Assembly: GCF_963678635.1 (NCBI RefSeq)
Contig: NC_087068.1
Span: 55,460,467-55,524,466, forward strand
Direction of reading: 5' to 3'
From: Symsagittifera roscoffensis
Lineage: Eukaryota > Xenacoelomorpha > Acoela > Convolutidae
Length of the DNA: 64,000 nt
The notes under the pieces are model-generated. The model was given only the letters and a program-made list of their open reading frames with translations. It did no database searches and was not told the origin of the DNA. Positions 10,331 through 23,760 of the stretch are shown piece after piece. Numbering within the stretch: the stretch's first letter is position 1; each line of letters opens with the position of its first letter. Both the position numbers and the translations under genes were made by a program.

Positions 10331-11344
10331 CCCATGAGAACTAAAAAATTGTCACAAAATGATAGAAGAATCTGATTCCATGGTTGAGGATACGCTGTGC
10401 CACACTCTTCTGGGCTTGAAAATCTTGATTTTTATTGCGTTGATAGTCTTAGATGAAAACATATTTAAACTAACTACTGTTTGTGATTTAAAAAAAATTC
10501 TTCTCCAATTTGCTCATGTTGGTGCAAAAAAATTTGAAAATATTTGTTTGCGAATAAAAACAAATATTTGCAAAGAAAATATTTGTTTTTATTGAATGAA
10601 AAACAACTATGAAACCAATTAAAACATTTGACCAACTGGCCCTTGACTTTTGAACTTTACTTTAGATGATTTCCATATAGTTTTCACATGGATGACAGAT
10701 ATAAATCGTTTTTGAAGCTCCTTGAATAGAGTTGTATTACCAGCTTTTTTCTTGTTTTGAAGGCAAATCGGGTTGTTTGAAAGAAAAAAAACTGTTTAAT
10801 GACAAGATTAAAATGTTTAATTTAACTTCTTTCTGTGATGAAAAATTTCTTCTCCAATTTAGTTAAAACAAAAAACTGACAAAAGAGAAGGAGATAAAAT
10901 TCTGCATATCTATCTGCAATTAATAATGTTTTTGTGTCCTGTCGATATACTAAATTAAATATTGTGATACGCATGCTTCTTGCGTATTCGACTGGAGTAA
11001 CATGAGTTTTATATTTCACGTCTGAAAACACTAATTGCCAAAAAATAGATTATCATGGCTTTATTATTACCAAAATTGTGACAATTACTCAGTGAATGTT
11101 ATTACTTTTGATATCAGTGTGATGATGTGTTGCTTGTATCTCTCGCGTAGCCCAGAACGTCTTAAAGCACTTTTTCAAAACAAGGGCTCCTGGATTTTCT
11201 TCGAAATGTTGCAATTGCAATCGTTCAATTTTTTGAGCGATTTGTTTTATGAGCAAGAGTTTTTGCTACATGAAAAAGAAAAAAAAATCATACAAAAATT
11301 GCTTCAATAATTTAACCACTAGCTTGAAACTATGAACTTTTCCA
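10331..11344. other. No gene recognised
   Basis: AT-rich sequence. Small frames at 10359-10595, 10822-11031 (minus) and 11035-11310 lack domains and start/stop context worth calling. The TCTGATTCCATGG...CTGTGCCAC segment at about 10370 repeats one at 8292. Confidence 0.35.
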
Positions 11345-11497
11345 TTTCTCGCGGTCAGGCTCGGGACCAATCGAGGGGGCGTGGGCTTTGATCTGTTTCT
11401 CTGCAGCCGGTCCCACTTTGAAAAGGCAGATGACACTGGAACCTCTCCAACCGTGACCGAAGTGGGATTCGAAGCACGGCTTTTGTTTTTACAGAGG
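11345..11497 (-). mobile_element. Second copy of the tRNA-derived SINE
   Basis: On the minus strand it matches 5720-5850 through GTGCTTCGAATCCCACTTCGG (B-box region), CACGGTTGGAGAGG, CATCTGCCTTTTCAAAGTG, GGACCGGCTG-AGA and CCCGAG. The tRNA-like 5' part reads AACTTAGTGCCTCTGT. Its edges are not sharp and no target duplication was found. It abuts the repeat block that begins CTAAGTTACCACGAG at about 11500. Confidence 0.7.
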
Positions 11498-11499
11498 CA

Positions 11500-11885
11500 C
11501 TAAGTTACCACGAGATGTACCTGTTTAAATGGTACCTGTCAATATTTACTGTTAAGTTGCGTCAGTATTCTGGCTTGTGCTACTTAACCAACTCTTTATT
11601 GTAAAGTTATTTCAGCTAAATACTTTCAAGTTGCATCAAATTGCATATATTTATTTAAGAATAAGTCAACTTTCGTTTCAGTTCACTATTTCATTAATTC
11701 CAGGATATAACCCCCTCTGTTAAAAGTTTGAATCACTTCGCATTTTTCTACATATCAGAACTGATTGATTGACAACAAGTGGAGATTTTTTCTCGCTCGT
11801 AAAGCGAAACAAATTTATTCAAAATCATGCAGTTCCAAATTGTCAAAGTCTAATCAATAGTTGTGTCTATGCCCAGTGTCTATAA
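11500..11885 (+). repeat. 5' segment shared by the two LINE copies (solitary fragment)
   Basis: The block beginning CTAAGTTACCACGAG-TG and running through TTGATTGACAACAAGTGGAG and GTCTATGCCCAGT recurs at 17367-17740 and, more diverged, at about 12945-13290. In those two places LINE-like coding remnants follow downstream, so this is probably a 5' fragment of the same family. Confidence 0.55.
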
Positions 11886-12359
11886 GAGACTAGCCTGAAA
11901 AGACATACTCCTCGTTAGTTGGCTACTATTTTGAGAACACTTGTTTTGTTGACTATAGATGCATTGGTCATCAACGGGAAAAAATTTCTTGAAATAGTCA
12001 CTTCTTCTCCTCCTGATAGTGTAAATTGTTCTTTCCGCTGCATATTTTGACCTCGGCAACTCATTCGTTCTATTCTGGTCAAAGATAATTTGATATCGTT
12101 CTCTGGTGTCATCCAAGCCAAAAACACTCAACATGGAGATAGGCACTTCTCCGTTTTTGCTAGTTTCTCGTTGTTGCTCATTTTTCAGCCAATCATTAAA
12201 AACTTTGGTTTTACTACAGGGCACAGTTATTCCTGGAGTTGTAAGGAGGTAAAAGTTTATTGCAAGATGGATAAAACTTGAAATGTAAATTAGTAATCTC
12301 GGGCAACCAAAATCATCTCGATTCTCAATTTTTGATCTCAAGGTTCTGTTTTTTGGCAT
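11880..12359 (-). CDS. Hypothetical protein, 159 codons, possible membrane segment
   Basis: An ATG (12359-12357) opens a 159-codon frame, among the longest in the first 25 kb. After a basic start (PKNRTLRSKIENR) comes a hydrophobic stretch at about residues 20-42 (PRLLIYISSFIHLAINFYLL) that could be a signal anchor. Next is a hydrophilic region with several Cys and Asn-x-Ser/Thr sequons. I recognise no family. A GTATGT donor-like site lies near its 3' end (about 11906), so it could be a first exon. It may equally be chance, since the region is rich in repeats. No neighbour supports a role. Confidence 0.25.
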   Translation of the reverse strand: MPKNRTLRSKIENRDDFGCPRLLIYISSFIHLAINFYLLTTPGITVPCSKTKVFNDWLKNEQQRETSKNGEVPISMLSVFGLDDTRERYQIIFDQNRTNELPRSKYAAERTIYTIRRRRSDYFKKFFPVDDQCIYSQQNKCSQNSSQLTRSMSFQASLL

Positions 12360-12939
12360 AAAAAAACGGCGTTAAGATTTTTCAATAAAACATTTTAAAA
12401 AATCTGATTGAGGTTGAAATTTAAATAGTTTCCGGCTTTCCCAGTAAATTCCATGCAGGTAGTTTTTCAACCAAAAACAGGTTTTTTGTTCAGCTTTGAG
12501 AAGTGAGTTGAAAAGTACTGGAGGTAAAAACTTAAAGGAGTCGCTATAATCAGAAGTTCAGAAGTTGTAAGGGCTGATTCTTTAACTTTAAAGTTACTTT
12601 CTTACAGCAAAATCCTGAGCAACTTCGAGACACAGTCACCCTCGGTTGCTGGACTGGCGCCAGGGCTTCCAACCTGCTGGAGCTAATGGGCAGCCCAGCC
12701 ATATATATTTATTAAAACATCTTCTCATTAAGAAGAGGCGTTTTTTCTTGTAAAGCTAATTTTATTTTACTTAATCCTAGCCTGTTATGTTTCAGCCCCA
12801 AATTTTTAATCAATCCCTTTTACTCCAATAGCAGCCTCTACAAGAGAACTCAATAACATTCGGGTAAGATAATCTTTCAACAAAAGCTACGAATTCCCAC
12901 AGTCCTGGAGAAAACAGTACTTAGAAACTAAGTTAACAC

Positions 12940-15900
12940 TGATGGTACCTGTTTAACTGTTGATTGTAGATGTGTACTGCTGAATTGCATCGGTCTTCTG
13001 ACTTGTGCTACTTAAACCAACTCTTTATCAGTATTTCAGCTTTTTTATTTTGGATTGCATCATATTTTTTATGAATAATTCTACCTTTGTTTTAGTTAGT
13101 TATATTTAAAAAAAACCAGGCTATGTCTACCTCTATTATTAGTGTAACTGGCTTTTCAAATTCTTGCATATCTAATTCGATTGATGGACAAAAATTAGTG
13201 ATTTTTTTGTGTCTCACTCTTTAAGCAAAACACTTTTTTAAAGATCTTGAAGTTCCAAATTGACAAAAATCTATCAAAAACTGTGCGTATATCCGTAAAC
13301 TTTGACGTATGGTTTTCCTTTGTTGCATTGTAAGACTTGTAAGTGGATCTGCTCGGAACTGTCATCCATTGTGTCTAGAGGTGTTTTGCGGATAAATGGA
13401 GACAAAAAAAAATTATTTTGCAGACTGTTTTCCAAATACGCAAAATTATATTCCATAAATCAGTCGATCAGCAGTTTGAAGATTTTGATGCGTCCTTTAA
13501 TAAAACATGGTACAAACTCGGGCCTGGATTTTTTAGCATTTGTTAAGTTCCTCCGGTTTTTTCGAGAAAGGATTCAACAAGCAAAATTGAGAAAAAATAA
13601 TTTTCAAATCGCACAAGTTCAAAAAAAAATTGGTTCAGATTGACAGTTCTGAGTCATTTTTCTATGATGAAGTGCTTTGCACGAATCACTTTTCTATGAT
13701 GAAGTACAATTGCTTAGATCAAGTTTTTTGTGGAAGGCCATAAGTGAAAAGAAGCTAATACTATCCTGCTTGTTGCCTCAAATCATGTCACAGAATACTT
13801 TTACCTTGACGGTCGCTACGCGTAGACATCGAAACCTCAAAAAATTTGCGAAACAACACCCTGAGCATATCAAGTTTCTAATGCTAAGTTTCAGAAGCCT
13901 GAAAAACAGACACGATAAAAAACGCTTCCTTTCAAAAACAGTTAACTCGAACAGTGTAGTTAATCTCACTGAAACTTGGCTGGATGAAACAAGAATACTC
14001 ATCTAATCGTTCTTTATACCAACCCATATCAGGTTCCGATAAGACTGAAAAACATGCTCTGGTCAAAACTTAGGAGGGGATACGCTTCTTCTCAAGCCAA
14101 AAAAGTTTAACGCTAAGATCCGAGAAGACCTAAATTTCTTAACTCTCTTCCAATTCGAAGGCATCTGGGTACAATTTGACCCAATCATATCGAAGCAATC
14201 AAAAAAGCAGGTAATTGCTTTCGCATACAGTCCACACAAGCAGTTTAAGCAATTATTCATTGAAAACACATGAAAAGAACTGACTAAGTTGGCTCTGAAA
14301 CCAAACATTTGACTATCCCAAAAGATTTCTTCTTTAGTTTTTTCAACAAACGGGAAGCCAAATTTAAACTAAATAAATTATCTATAGCCAGAAAACATTG
14401 CCAAATAATAAATGTACACATAACAGATCCCTCTTGGATTACGCTATCACACCCAAATCTCTGTGTAAGAAAACCTCTGTGTAAGAACTATCACACCCAA
14501 ATCTCACCCAAATTTAGTAAGGAACATGTATTATAAAAAAATTTAACAGAAGTAAAAAAAAAAACAGAAAAGACTATCCAAATTCGAACTTCGAGATTCA
14601 ACAAAAAAAATGTATAGTTATGTTCAATTTGCAAAAATCTGAACCAAAACCCACCGAAAACAAACAATTTCAAAAATGCTACTTGAATTTTAGCAATTAT
14701 TCAGAGACGTTTTCAACATCCACGCACCACCTGAAAAGAAGTTTCCTCTGAGTAAACAACCACAAAAACTATCAAAAAATTTATGCAATTGAAAAACAAA
14801 TCATTGAGGTTGAAAAAAGAGAATGCACAAAGAATTTATCAGTAATCACAAACAGCCTCAAATAATGAAACCTATAAACGTGCACAAAATAGATGCAACA
14901 ATCATTTGAAATATTTATACAACAAAGAAACACAATATAGCAAACTATTCAGATAGATGAATTGCGGAACTCATTTGAAAATTTAACCGTTGATAATAAA
15001 AAACCTACCTTCCCTAATATTAAGATTTCAAATTTAGGTGAATACCCACAACCTCTATGAATACACACAACCTCTACTTTGAATGTCCATCATAACAACT
15101 GCTCTGAGAACTTATACCAGAAGCTCTGAGACTTCAATTCAAATTTGTGCTTCAAAAAGAATTGACTAAAGCAAATTATTGCCTCCCAACGATAAGCCTT
15201 TGGGACCCAGTGAAGTACTTTTTTGGACCATGAAAGACAGTGTGCACATTTTACAGGGTGTTTAAAAAGTTCAGTATAGCCGCCTTAAACATCAAATGCA
15301 ATTAATTAGAAATTATAAATACGAAAGTTAGCTAGTTGGATAGGTTGTTTACGAATGTTTCAAAAATGCTAAAACTTGAGCTACTGGAAATAGCAACTTG
15401 TGAGAAGAACTTGATTAGAAAAAATTCACTTTTCCTTCTAAAACCTTACATGGTTTCCAAATTCTCTGACGACGCAAAAGCATTTCCTTAAAAAGGAACA
15501 ATCGAAAGATAATTCACAAACTGAGTATTCATTCTAAACACGGTTTTCGGAGAGTTTGGGAAAGTTTCAAAGAGCTTACCCCAACGTGAGGAAGTTTGGA
15601 CCTAAAAAAATTAATATTCATCTCTCAGCATTCCTTAAGTTTAACAGACTTAGGTCAGATGATTAAAAAATTCAGTAGATTGACTTCAAAAAATGGCGTC
15701 CACTTGTTCACTATATATGCGGATGGTTAAAGGTTGCCAGTCTGGAAATTATTTATCTCTATTACTTCATTTATCTCTATTACTTAAAAAAATTGTACAA
15801 ATTACTTATTCCGATTAAAAATATAGCTAATTGAAGTTGTGTAGAAGCATTGAAACAACCTGTAATTGCCATTCGAAAGACATTAAAACGTTACCTTATT

Positions 15901-16320
15901 TTTTTGCCAGTGTCTAGGAAAACTTCTTTGAATCTTCTAAATTTCAGTCTAACTTCGAGCGATTCAAGTCAGCGAGCAGTTTTATAATCATTTTTATGCC
16001 CTAAACCTAGTCTAAGCCGTGAACACTTAGTTTCATTTGAAATAAAAAATCCAAAAAAATGTTGCGAGCAAATTGAAAAAAAAATAAGAGAAAACAATTT
16101 TTTTCTTCAAGAATTTTTATGTTTATTTAACAATTTTTGCAGGAATAGTTGCCCAATCTGACTTTTTACTATGACTCTCAAATATGTACAAGATTCACTT
16201 TTTGTTGAGATCTTTCTATCAAGACACGCAGACAAAACGGCACTGATTTGAAAAAAAAAAACTTTTTAAAAAGTTTGATCGGAACATTCTCTACTTCTTG
16301 CACAAAAATTAGCTATCCTT
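12940..16320 (+). mobile_element. Decayed non-LTR (LINE, CR1/Jockey-like) retrotransposon, copy 1
   Basis: The 5' block (about 12945-13290) matches those at 11500 and 17367. At 13677-14006 an open frame ends in LSFRSLKNRHDKKRFLSKTV followed by VVNLTETWLDETR. This is the N-RSL-NK...TETWL pattern of the apurinic-like endonuclease domain of LINE pol proteins. After frame breaks, 14040-14230 reads GGDTLLLKPKKF and then REDLNFLTLFQFEGIWVQF, the next endonuclease strand. Many stops and indels follow, so it is inactive. The reverse transcriptase is not recognisable here. The 3' part (about 15250-16320) is collinear with 22740-23760 in the second copy. Confidence 0.7.
13677..14230 (+). pseudogene. 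LINE endonuclease-domain remnant
   Basis: Coding remnant inside LINE copy 1. The TETWLDE motif at about 13970-13990 holds the conserved catalytic-region Glu of the exonuclease-endonuclease-phosphatase fold. The reading frame is broken near 14005 and resumes in another frame to about 14230. The parallel remnant of copy 2 at 19420-19830 carries the same segments (LRKPEKQT-like, ETGLD-like, CSQSTQAV). Confidence 0.65.
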
Positions 16321-17366
16321 TTTTTCGGGTTTAGTTGGTCTATAAAGCATGCTTTGCCTTCTTCCGTTATTTTTGCCATGGCTGTGTGGATGTTATCTTA
16401 CCAGTTGTCGAAGTGAGGGTAGGGTGCCTTGGCTCTTGGCTTGGTGACGGTTTGGGAGAATTTTGTTCTTCTTAAATTGTGCAGCCTTGATCGGTATATA
16501 GGAGAAAAGATCCCTAACCTGGTTCTAGTCGAGGCTTTCGTAGAGGGTGATTTTTTTGTGTCACGTTTTTTTATGCTGAGACGTCCGAATCATAGGATGA
16601 TGTTGGGTTCAGGTTGAGTTTCATGCCAACTTTTGGATATGGGGTTTCTCTCGTTCTCCCCGTCTGTCTTCTTGTGGGGTAATTCTGTGCCTCGTTTTTA
16701 TCTTGTAGCAACTTTCTGTTTGTGTTTCTGTACTGCTGCGCCGGTTTGTTTTGCTTAGCATGGTGGGTCTACAGTTCCTGTAGATTTTTCGGCTAGATCT
16801 GAATGCAACGCCGCTATTTCTTAACAGTCTGGATTGTTTATCAAATGTTTGGATCCATGCGGTTTGTTATGTATGAATGAGAATTCTTTCCTGTGTCTGA
16901 TATTTGTGTTGGAATGTTCTCAATTTTTCAAATTGTTCAAAAAGCAGAGCTGCCAGTTCCTGATTTCCTTAAGAACTATTAAACTGCTTTCAAAAAATAA
17001 TCTTGTATACATGAAATCTTAAACTGCATTCAAAAGCTACATAGGACTTATCCGGGCCAAAAATTGTTTCTTTTGCGCGCCTTAATTTACTTGATGGCCA
17101 ACTTTCAAGCTAAGGGATATATCCAGCTAAGAATAGCGCTATTCACTCCATAGAAACTCTGATTTCTTAACCAAATTTCGAAATTTGTGTTTTGATTTTT
17201 GCCTCGACAAAACTGTTCAATTAGTATTTCGAAATTTGTGTTGCGACCAGAATTCGGATACGGTGGTTAGTTAGATGGATGAACCCGTGGAGTTATTGCA
17301 TTACCAGTACATGTTCATATCAATTATGTTAATTTAAATGAAAAGCGTCTGTCAATCTTGTAATCT
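16321..17366. other. No gene recognised; partly repeated at 23800
   Basis: 16380-16560 resembles 23790-23930 (shared TCGAAGTGAGGGTAGGGTGCCTTGGCTC-type words, GACGGTTTGG, TCGAGGCT). The open frames at 16429-16617 and 16834-17022 have no domain. The minus strand of 16260-16380 has an ATG-initiated peptide MAKITEEGKACFIDQLNP that breaks soon after; it could be a remnant of a LINE ORF1-like protein. Confidence 0.3.
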
Positions 17367-20300
17367 AAGTTACCACGAGAGGTAACTGTTTCAGTGCTAC
17401 TTTTAAATTTCATCAGTATTCTGACTTCTGCTGCTATGCCAAGTTTTTATCGTTAATTTTTTCCAGCTATTTAATTTTAGGGTGCATCGATTTGCATATA
17501 GTTTTTTATGAACAATTTAACTTTCGTTTTACTTAATTATTTTATTAATTTGAGTCATCCTCTATTATTAGTTTAACTCATTTCGTAATTTCATGCATAT
17601 CAAAAATGATTGATCGACAACAAGTGGAGATTATCTTTCGTATCCCACTATTTTGGCAAAAAAATTATTCAAATTCATGCAGTTCTAAATTGTCAAATCT
17701 TATCATTGTGCCTATGCCCAGTATCTTTGAGGTATGGTTTTTCTTTCTTGCGGTGTAAGAACTGTAATTGGCTGATTTTGACTCTGCTCGGAGCTGTAAT
17801 CCATTGGGAATCAATTTTATATAAAATAAGAACTTTTTGCAGACTGTATTCCCAATACACAAACTTTAACCCTAGTTTGAGTTATAATCATGAAGTACTT
17901 CTGTTTCCCTTAGTTTTTTCTCTTTTTGCCTTTTCCCCTCTTTGATGTTCTCCCCTTCCTTTTCGCTTTTTTTCCTTACCTGCTATGATAAACCTATAAA
18001 TAGTTTCAGCAGTGAAATGAAGCAATAATTGAAATCACTGGGCACTGGTTAATGGGTCACTATTGCACTATTCCTGGCACCTCTGCATTATTCCTGGCAC
18101 AATTTGACTCTTTCTAGATTATACACGATGTCCGCGATGTCGACAACAATGCTCCTCATGGTGCCCAATGCCTTCGCAAAACTAGTTTTAGAAGAAATAT
18201 ATAAATACTATCTTCAAACATACAATCTTGTAAGTTTCCTAACGACGTCAATATAATTCAGAATCGGAGCTCCGACTGGTTTTGTAGATAAATCTATTCC
18301 GATCGATTAAAAATACTTGATTATTGGTTCAAATATTTTTTAGCTAACTTTGACACAAAGAAGAAACATGGACGCAACAATTCATGGTTTTCGGGGGTTT
18401 TTCTGCGAGGATAAGAAAAAAAACTTGCAATAAGAAGATGATGTAATGATTTTGAGCTCAAACCAATCAATTTTCAGATTAGCACTAACTTGTTGATTAA
18501 ACATTTCCATAAATCAATGAAAGATTTGTTCGACGTTTTTTGTGCATTAATGAATAAGAGCGCAGGTTCAGGCCTGGAACAAATAACATTTGTCAAGTTC
18601 CTTCTGTTAAATCGGGACCTGATTCAACAAGTGGCAAAAAATAAATAAGCTCAATAACTTCATTGCAAATATTAGTTCAAACAAATTTTCGAAAAAGAAA
18701 TATCAAATCGCGCAAATCTTCGAAACGGTTGTTCGGATTGACAAATAAGAGTAATTTTCCAATGATGAAGTACTTCTGTTTGGATTTTTTTCTATGATGA
18801 AGTACATTTGCTTAGATCAAATACTGTGAAGAAAGCCACAATGGAAAATGTGTTACCGCTATCAAGTTTGTCACCTCGAATCAAGTCCTACCTCAGTGCG
18901 CCCTCACAGCAACCGCATAAAACCTAGCTCAAGCCTAGTCTCGAGTGGCACCGAGCGCCCAGAGAGATTGGCGAGCTATGACTTTAGCGAGAATGATTAT
19001 TCAAATTGGAATGACGTAGCAAAAAGGGCATTCATTAGGCACATAACTTCTTAGTCATCAATTTTACGAATAATACTTGTTGCTTAAGTCATAGTTATGG
19101 CAATTAATAATCAAAAAATTTGAGGTTTGGTTCACAAATAACCAAACATATTATTATATGAACAATCATTGTCATAACTAATCATACTAATGACTGACTT
19201 GGCAGTTGTGCGCCAAATCAAGGTTAATTTTAGTTTCTTAAATCAAGTCTGATTAACTTCTTTTCAAGATTCTCCTTATCTTGTACCTTATATTTACCAT
19301 TCGATCAAATCACAATATTTCAATCAACCGCGTAAATCTGGTGTCTACTAAATACTAAATGACTCAAATGAAAGTGTTCTAGTTGTTTCTATCGTGAAGT
19401 TTTCAAATCCCTTTTTCAGATTGCCTCGAAAGTATTTTGAAACAGCACCATGAGTATATCAAGTTTCTAACTCCGATTTCCGGAAGCCTGAAAAACAGAC
19501 ATGATGAATTACGCTTCATTTCGAAAATTGTTGACTCAAACACTATGGTTGGTCTCACTGAAACTTGACTGGATTAAACACGCGATCTCACCTAATTAAA
19601 ACATGCTCTGGTCAAAAGTAAAAAATGGGTAGACTTCTTCTTAACCAAAAAAAACGTTTAACTCTAAGATACGGAAAGACTTAAGCTCCTACGTTCTTTT
19701 CACTTCGGAGGCATCTGGGTAAAAATCAACCCAATCAAATCAAAGCAATCAAAAAAGCAGGTAACCGCTCTTGCTCACAGTCCACACAAGCAGTTCGAAC
19801 GATTTTTCATTGAAAACATATTGACAAGAATAGTCTATTAAGGGTCTAAAACCAGAGTTTTGACTATCCTAAGAGATTGCTACCTTCCTTAATTAGACAA
19901 ACTAAAAACCTAATTTCTCAGCAATTCAATTAAACCAAAAACTTTGTCGTAGCAAAAAATATATTGCCAACAAATAACTCTACACATAACAGATTCCTTT
20001 TGGATTATGTTATCACAACTAAATATCTGTGTCAGGAAATTTTTATAGCAGAAGCACCTATTGAAATGATGCATTCATTAACAATAAATACTAGTAAAGT
20101 CGAAAGAACATAGAAAACTGTACCAATTCGAAATTTGAGATTCAACAAGAAAAATATAAATACAATTTGATTTTGTGAGAACCTAAACCAAAAACCATGA
20201 ATTCACTGTATTAACCTAGAACAAACAGTTTTGAAAAATTGATTTGAATTTAAGCAATGTTTCGCAAAGGTTTTCAACATTTACGAACCACTTGAAAAGT

Positions 20301-23300
20301 ATTCGTAGTAAGCAACCACTAAAATTATCTAAAAAAATATACTCAAAAATCAGATCAATGAGATTGAAAAAGAGAATGCACTAAGATATTATCAGTCTTG
20401 AACCACTTGAAAAGTATTTTGTAGTAAGCAACCACTAAAGTTATCTAAAACAATATACTCAAAAAACAGATCAATGAGATTGAAAAAGAGAATGCACTAA
20501 GAATTTATCAGATTTTACAAACTGCCTTTGATCACGAGACCTTTAAAGAAGCGCAAAGTAGATGCAAAAATCAGCCTAATTATTCATACAAGAATGAGAA
20601 AACAGCTCAAGTTTAGAATTTTGACAATCCCAAAAGGCAACATAAATTCGAAAACTGCAAAATAAATACAGTGAAGCAAACTGTTCAGATAAAATGAACT
20701 GCGGAACCAACTTGGGAAATCAAGGACAATTCACGAAAGCTAACTTCCTGAGTTTCATATTTGCAACTTTAGGCGTCTGTTAAAACACATGTCTTCCACT
20801 TTCAATGTCCACCTTACCGACTGCTCTGAAAACTGATAACAAAAAAAACATAAATATAGATGTGTCACTCACAAGGAAAGGATTTGGGCCATATTGCTTA
20901 ACAACGAATAGCCTTTAGGACCCAGTAAAATTGCTGTTTGGGCACTGAAAGACAGTGTCCACATAAAAAACCCTATTTAAACAATGTTTTTGAAGTTATT
21001 TACCTCGAATACTAATTTTCCAAAACGCTCAAAGAAAACACATGCCATGATTGCATTCCCGTTTAAAAAAGAGGTCCTAAGCAAAAACAACAGAAAAAAT
21101 CTATTCCAACTTGATGAGCCCTAAAGTAGCAGCAGCGGCATTTTTAAAATTGTAGAAAGCGTTTGATATAATTTCAAGTCCCACCTTTGAACATGAATTA
21201 AGAAGTCTTGGTTTTGAACCATCAGCCACTAATCTAGTAACTTCTTTTCTAGAAAGAAGACAACAGCAAAAACTGTAAATGGTGCAAATCCCGATTGGCT
21301 TAAGTTCGACCAAAGTGTTTTTCGAGGTAATGCATTAGGGCCGTTGTTGTTCAACTTAAATGTCAATTATATGCCAGAAACGCTTGACATGTCATGTACT
21401 CTTGTGCAGTATGCCATTGATACATCACTGTTAAGTTTCCATTCAAATCCGATATCCGCAACACAAAACAATGAAATCAATTTCAGCAGAAGAAATTCAT
21501 TTTTTCACTCAAATAATTTAATGATAAAAAAGGAAAAAAACTGAATTCATCATTTTTTCTACTCTATCAAAAAAACGAAACTCCTAGAAAATTGCAAGTT
21601 GCAAGTAGTAAATTACCAAATCGAAAAATCTTAATCCATCGTGATTCTCGGATTTAACATGAATGGAAGGTTAAAAGTTTGGAAAATAAATAAAAAAAGT
21701 GGTAGCAATCAAATGCATAGGAGATGAAAGTCCTATACGAATCAGAAATTTTTTCTTTATTCCTGTGTATTAAACCATTTACACTATCCAGGAATGCTTT
21801 TCAATGGCTGTACTAAAGAAAATTTAGATAAACTGCATAAGCAAAGAAAATGGTGTATACGGATTGACATGATTATAAAAAGAATGATTCTGTCACACGT
21901 ATAAAAGAAAAGCACATAATTCCTACTGCTAGAGAATTAATCAAATACAGATCAACAAATTGTTATCATAAATTAAGCCAAAACAGAGGTAGAGCTTTTC
22001 GCAGTTTGCAATTTCTGAATTCTAACTTCCGCTATAATCACACAAGCTCAATTGTTCTGCCTGGATTGTGTAAAAATTGAATGTCTTTTTAGACCATTCC
22101 TATCTAATTAAAAAATACTAATTTGGTATTGCACAAAATCATCTCCATTGAGAAAACTTTTACGCCAACGAACAATTTAATTAAAGAAGCAAAACAGAGG
22201 ACAGACTCTAATGGATAATATAGGATAGGCTCTGCCAAAACCCAGTTACCCCAAAACTTCATAAGGAGAGTCTTAGTATAGTCCTAATATATTCAATGAC
22301 TGATGAAACGTTTTCCTTTATAATACTCAAGTACTTAGTTATTTTTTTGTTTTTGTTCCATCCACAATCAATCAGTTTTGAAACTGGAAAACTGATGCAA
22401 CAAAAATTGTTTCTCTTTTTCCTTTTTCTCTGGATATCCTAATGGCTTCTTAAGTTGAATTCTTCTGTTATTCGTCGGTCTTACTTACCATTTTGTCTTC
22501 TTCGTTGACGTTTTCCTGCAAGATTTCTAAATCCCACGTTTGTAGGTTTTATCTGATTTCCTTATTTATTTCGCTTCTGATTCTTAGAATGGTACTTTGA
22601 GGTGTCCTGACTGGCTCTCTGTGGAGACGTCGATCACTTCCTTGAAGGCTTTGTTTTTCCGACCATTGAAACAGAGGAGGAACTTTGTATTCGGGTGTGC
22701 TTCATTTTCCGCGCAAAATGAGGAACCACAGATAATATTTGGATTGAATTGACTGATATATCATACTGAAGCCCTTTTAAAAAATAATTTTTCGATTCAT
22801 TTCGTTTCAAAACTCAAAATTAAACAGCTCTCTGACAACGAAAAGCGTTTCATTACAATGGAATTTTCAAAAAATATTTCACCTGCTACTGTTTTGCGTC
22901 AAAATTTTATCAAGTTTAAGATTTCTAGACATCGAACTTATGAGTGATCTGAGTTTGGAAAAGTTACAAAGAGCTTTCCTTTATCCGGCGGAATCTTGGG
23001 CATGAAAACAACCAAGTTTCCGCAGAAGAATTGATGACTATTAGCACTCAGCTCTCAGCATCCCTCAAGTATATCAGAATTAAGGCAGGTGGTTAAAAAA
23101 TTCAGTAGATTGATTTCAAAAACGGCAAACATTGGTTAACTATATTAGCGGATGGTTGAAGATTGCCAGTTTGGAAACCAATTTCAGCAATTGCTAAAGT
23201 GACTTTCACAAAAAGTCCTCTATTTATCTCCTCTAAAAAAACTATACAAATTGCTTTTCCCGTTTAAGTTTAAATGAAATTTAAAATTGAGTTTGTGCAG

Positions 23301-23760
23301 AAATTTTGGAACAATCTGTAGTTGTATTTTGAACAAAATTAAAATGTTTCCAAACTTTTTTCCAGTGTCCAGAAAAACTGATTTGAAAATTTGGTTGGTC
23401 TAATTTTGAGCGAGTAAAGCAAGCGAGCGGACTTACAATCACTTTAAAGGCCCTATGCGTAATCTAACCCCTGAAACTTTAGTTTTGTTTGAGTGTTGTT
23501 AGTTTTTTAGCGCCATTTTTTAGAGAAAAAAAACAGATTTTCAAAAAAACTTCGCAATAAACTTGAAAAAAAAACCGAAAAGGCAACTTCGTTTTTTCTC
23601 TTATTTTTTTCTTGAATTTTCTTTGTTTTTTAATTATTTTCTTTCTACAGGAACTGGTGTCCAATTTGCCTAATGTACTCTGGCTGTCAAATACGCTTAA
23701 GTTCCATTTTTTCGTTGAGGTCTTTTAGCACAAGACGCAAAAAAAAACGACTCAAATTTG
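17367..23760 (+). mobile_element. Decayed non-LTR (LINE, CR1/Jockey-like) retrotransposon, copy 2
   Basis: It starts with the shared 5' block (17367-17740). Endonuclease remnants lie at about 19420-19830, reverse transcriptase remnants at 20850-21550, and a C-terminal remnant with GMLFNGCTKENLDKLHKQRK at about 21790-21850, a familiar end-of-pol block in CR1/Jockey-like elements. An internal duplication of about 115 bases (GAACCACTTGAAAAGTAT...) occurs at 20282 and 20400. Many stops and frame changes show it is inactive. The 3' segment 22740-23760 is shared with copy 1. Confidence 0.7.
21320..21600 (+). pseudogene. LINE reverse transcriptase catalytic-region remnant
   Basis: The frame reads ALGPLLFNLNVNYMPETLD, then CTLVQYAIDTSLLSFHSN. 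This matches the LINE pattern G-LGPLLF-LY-ND-P followed by YADDT, so the catalytic YADD box has become YAID: the first catalytic Asp of the pair is lost. Upstream parts are in other frames. The protein would have copied element RNA into DNA at the target site; this copy cannot. Confidence 0.75.
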
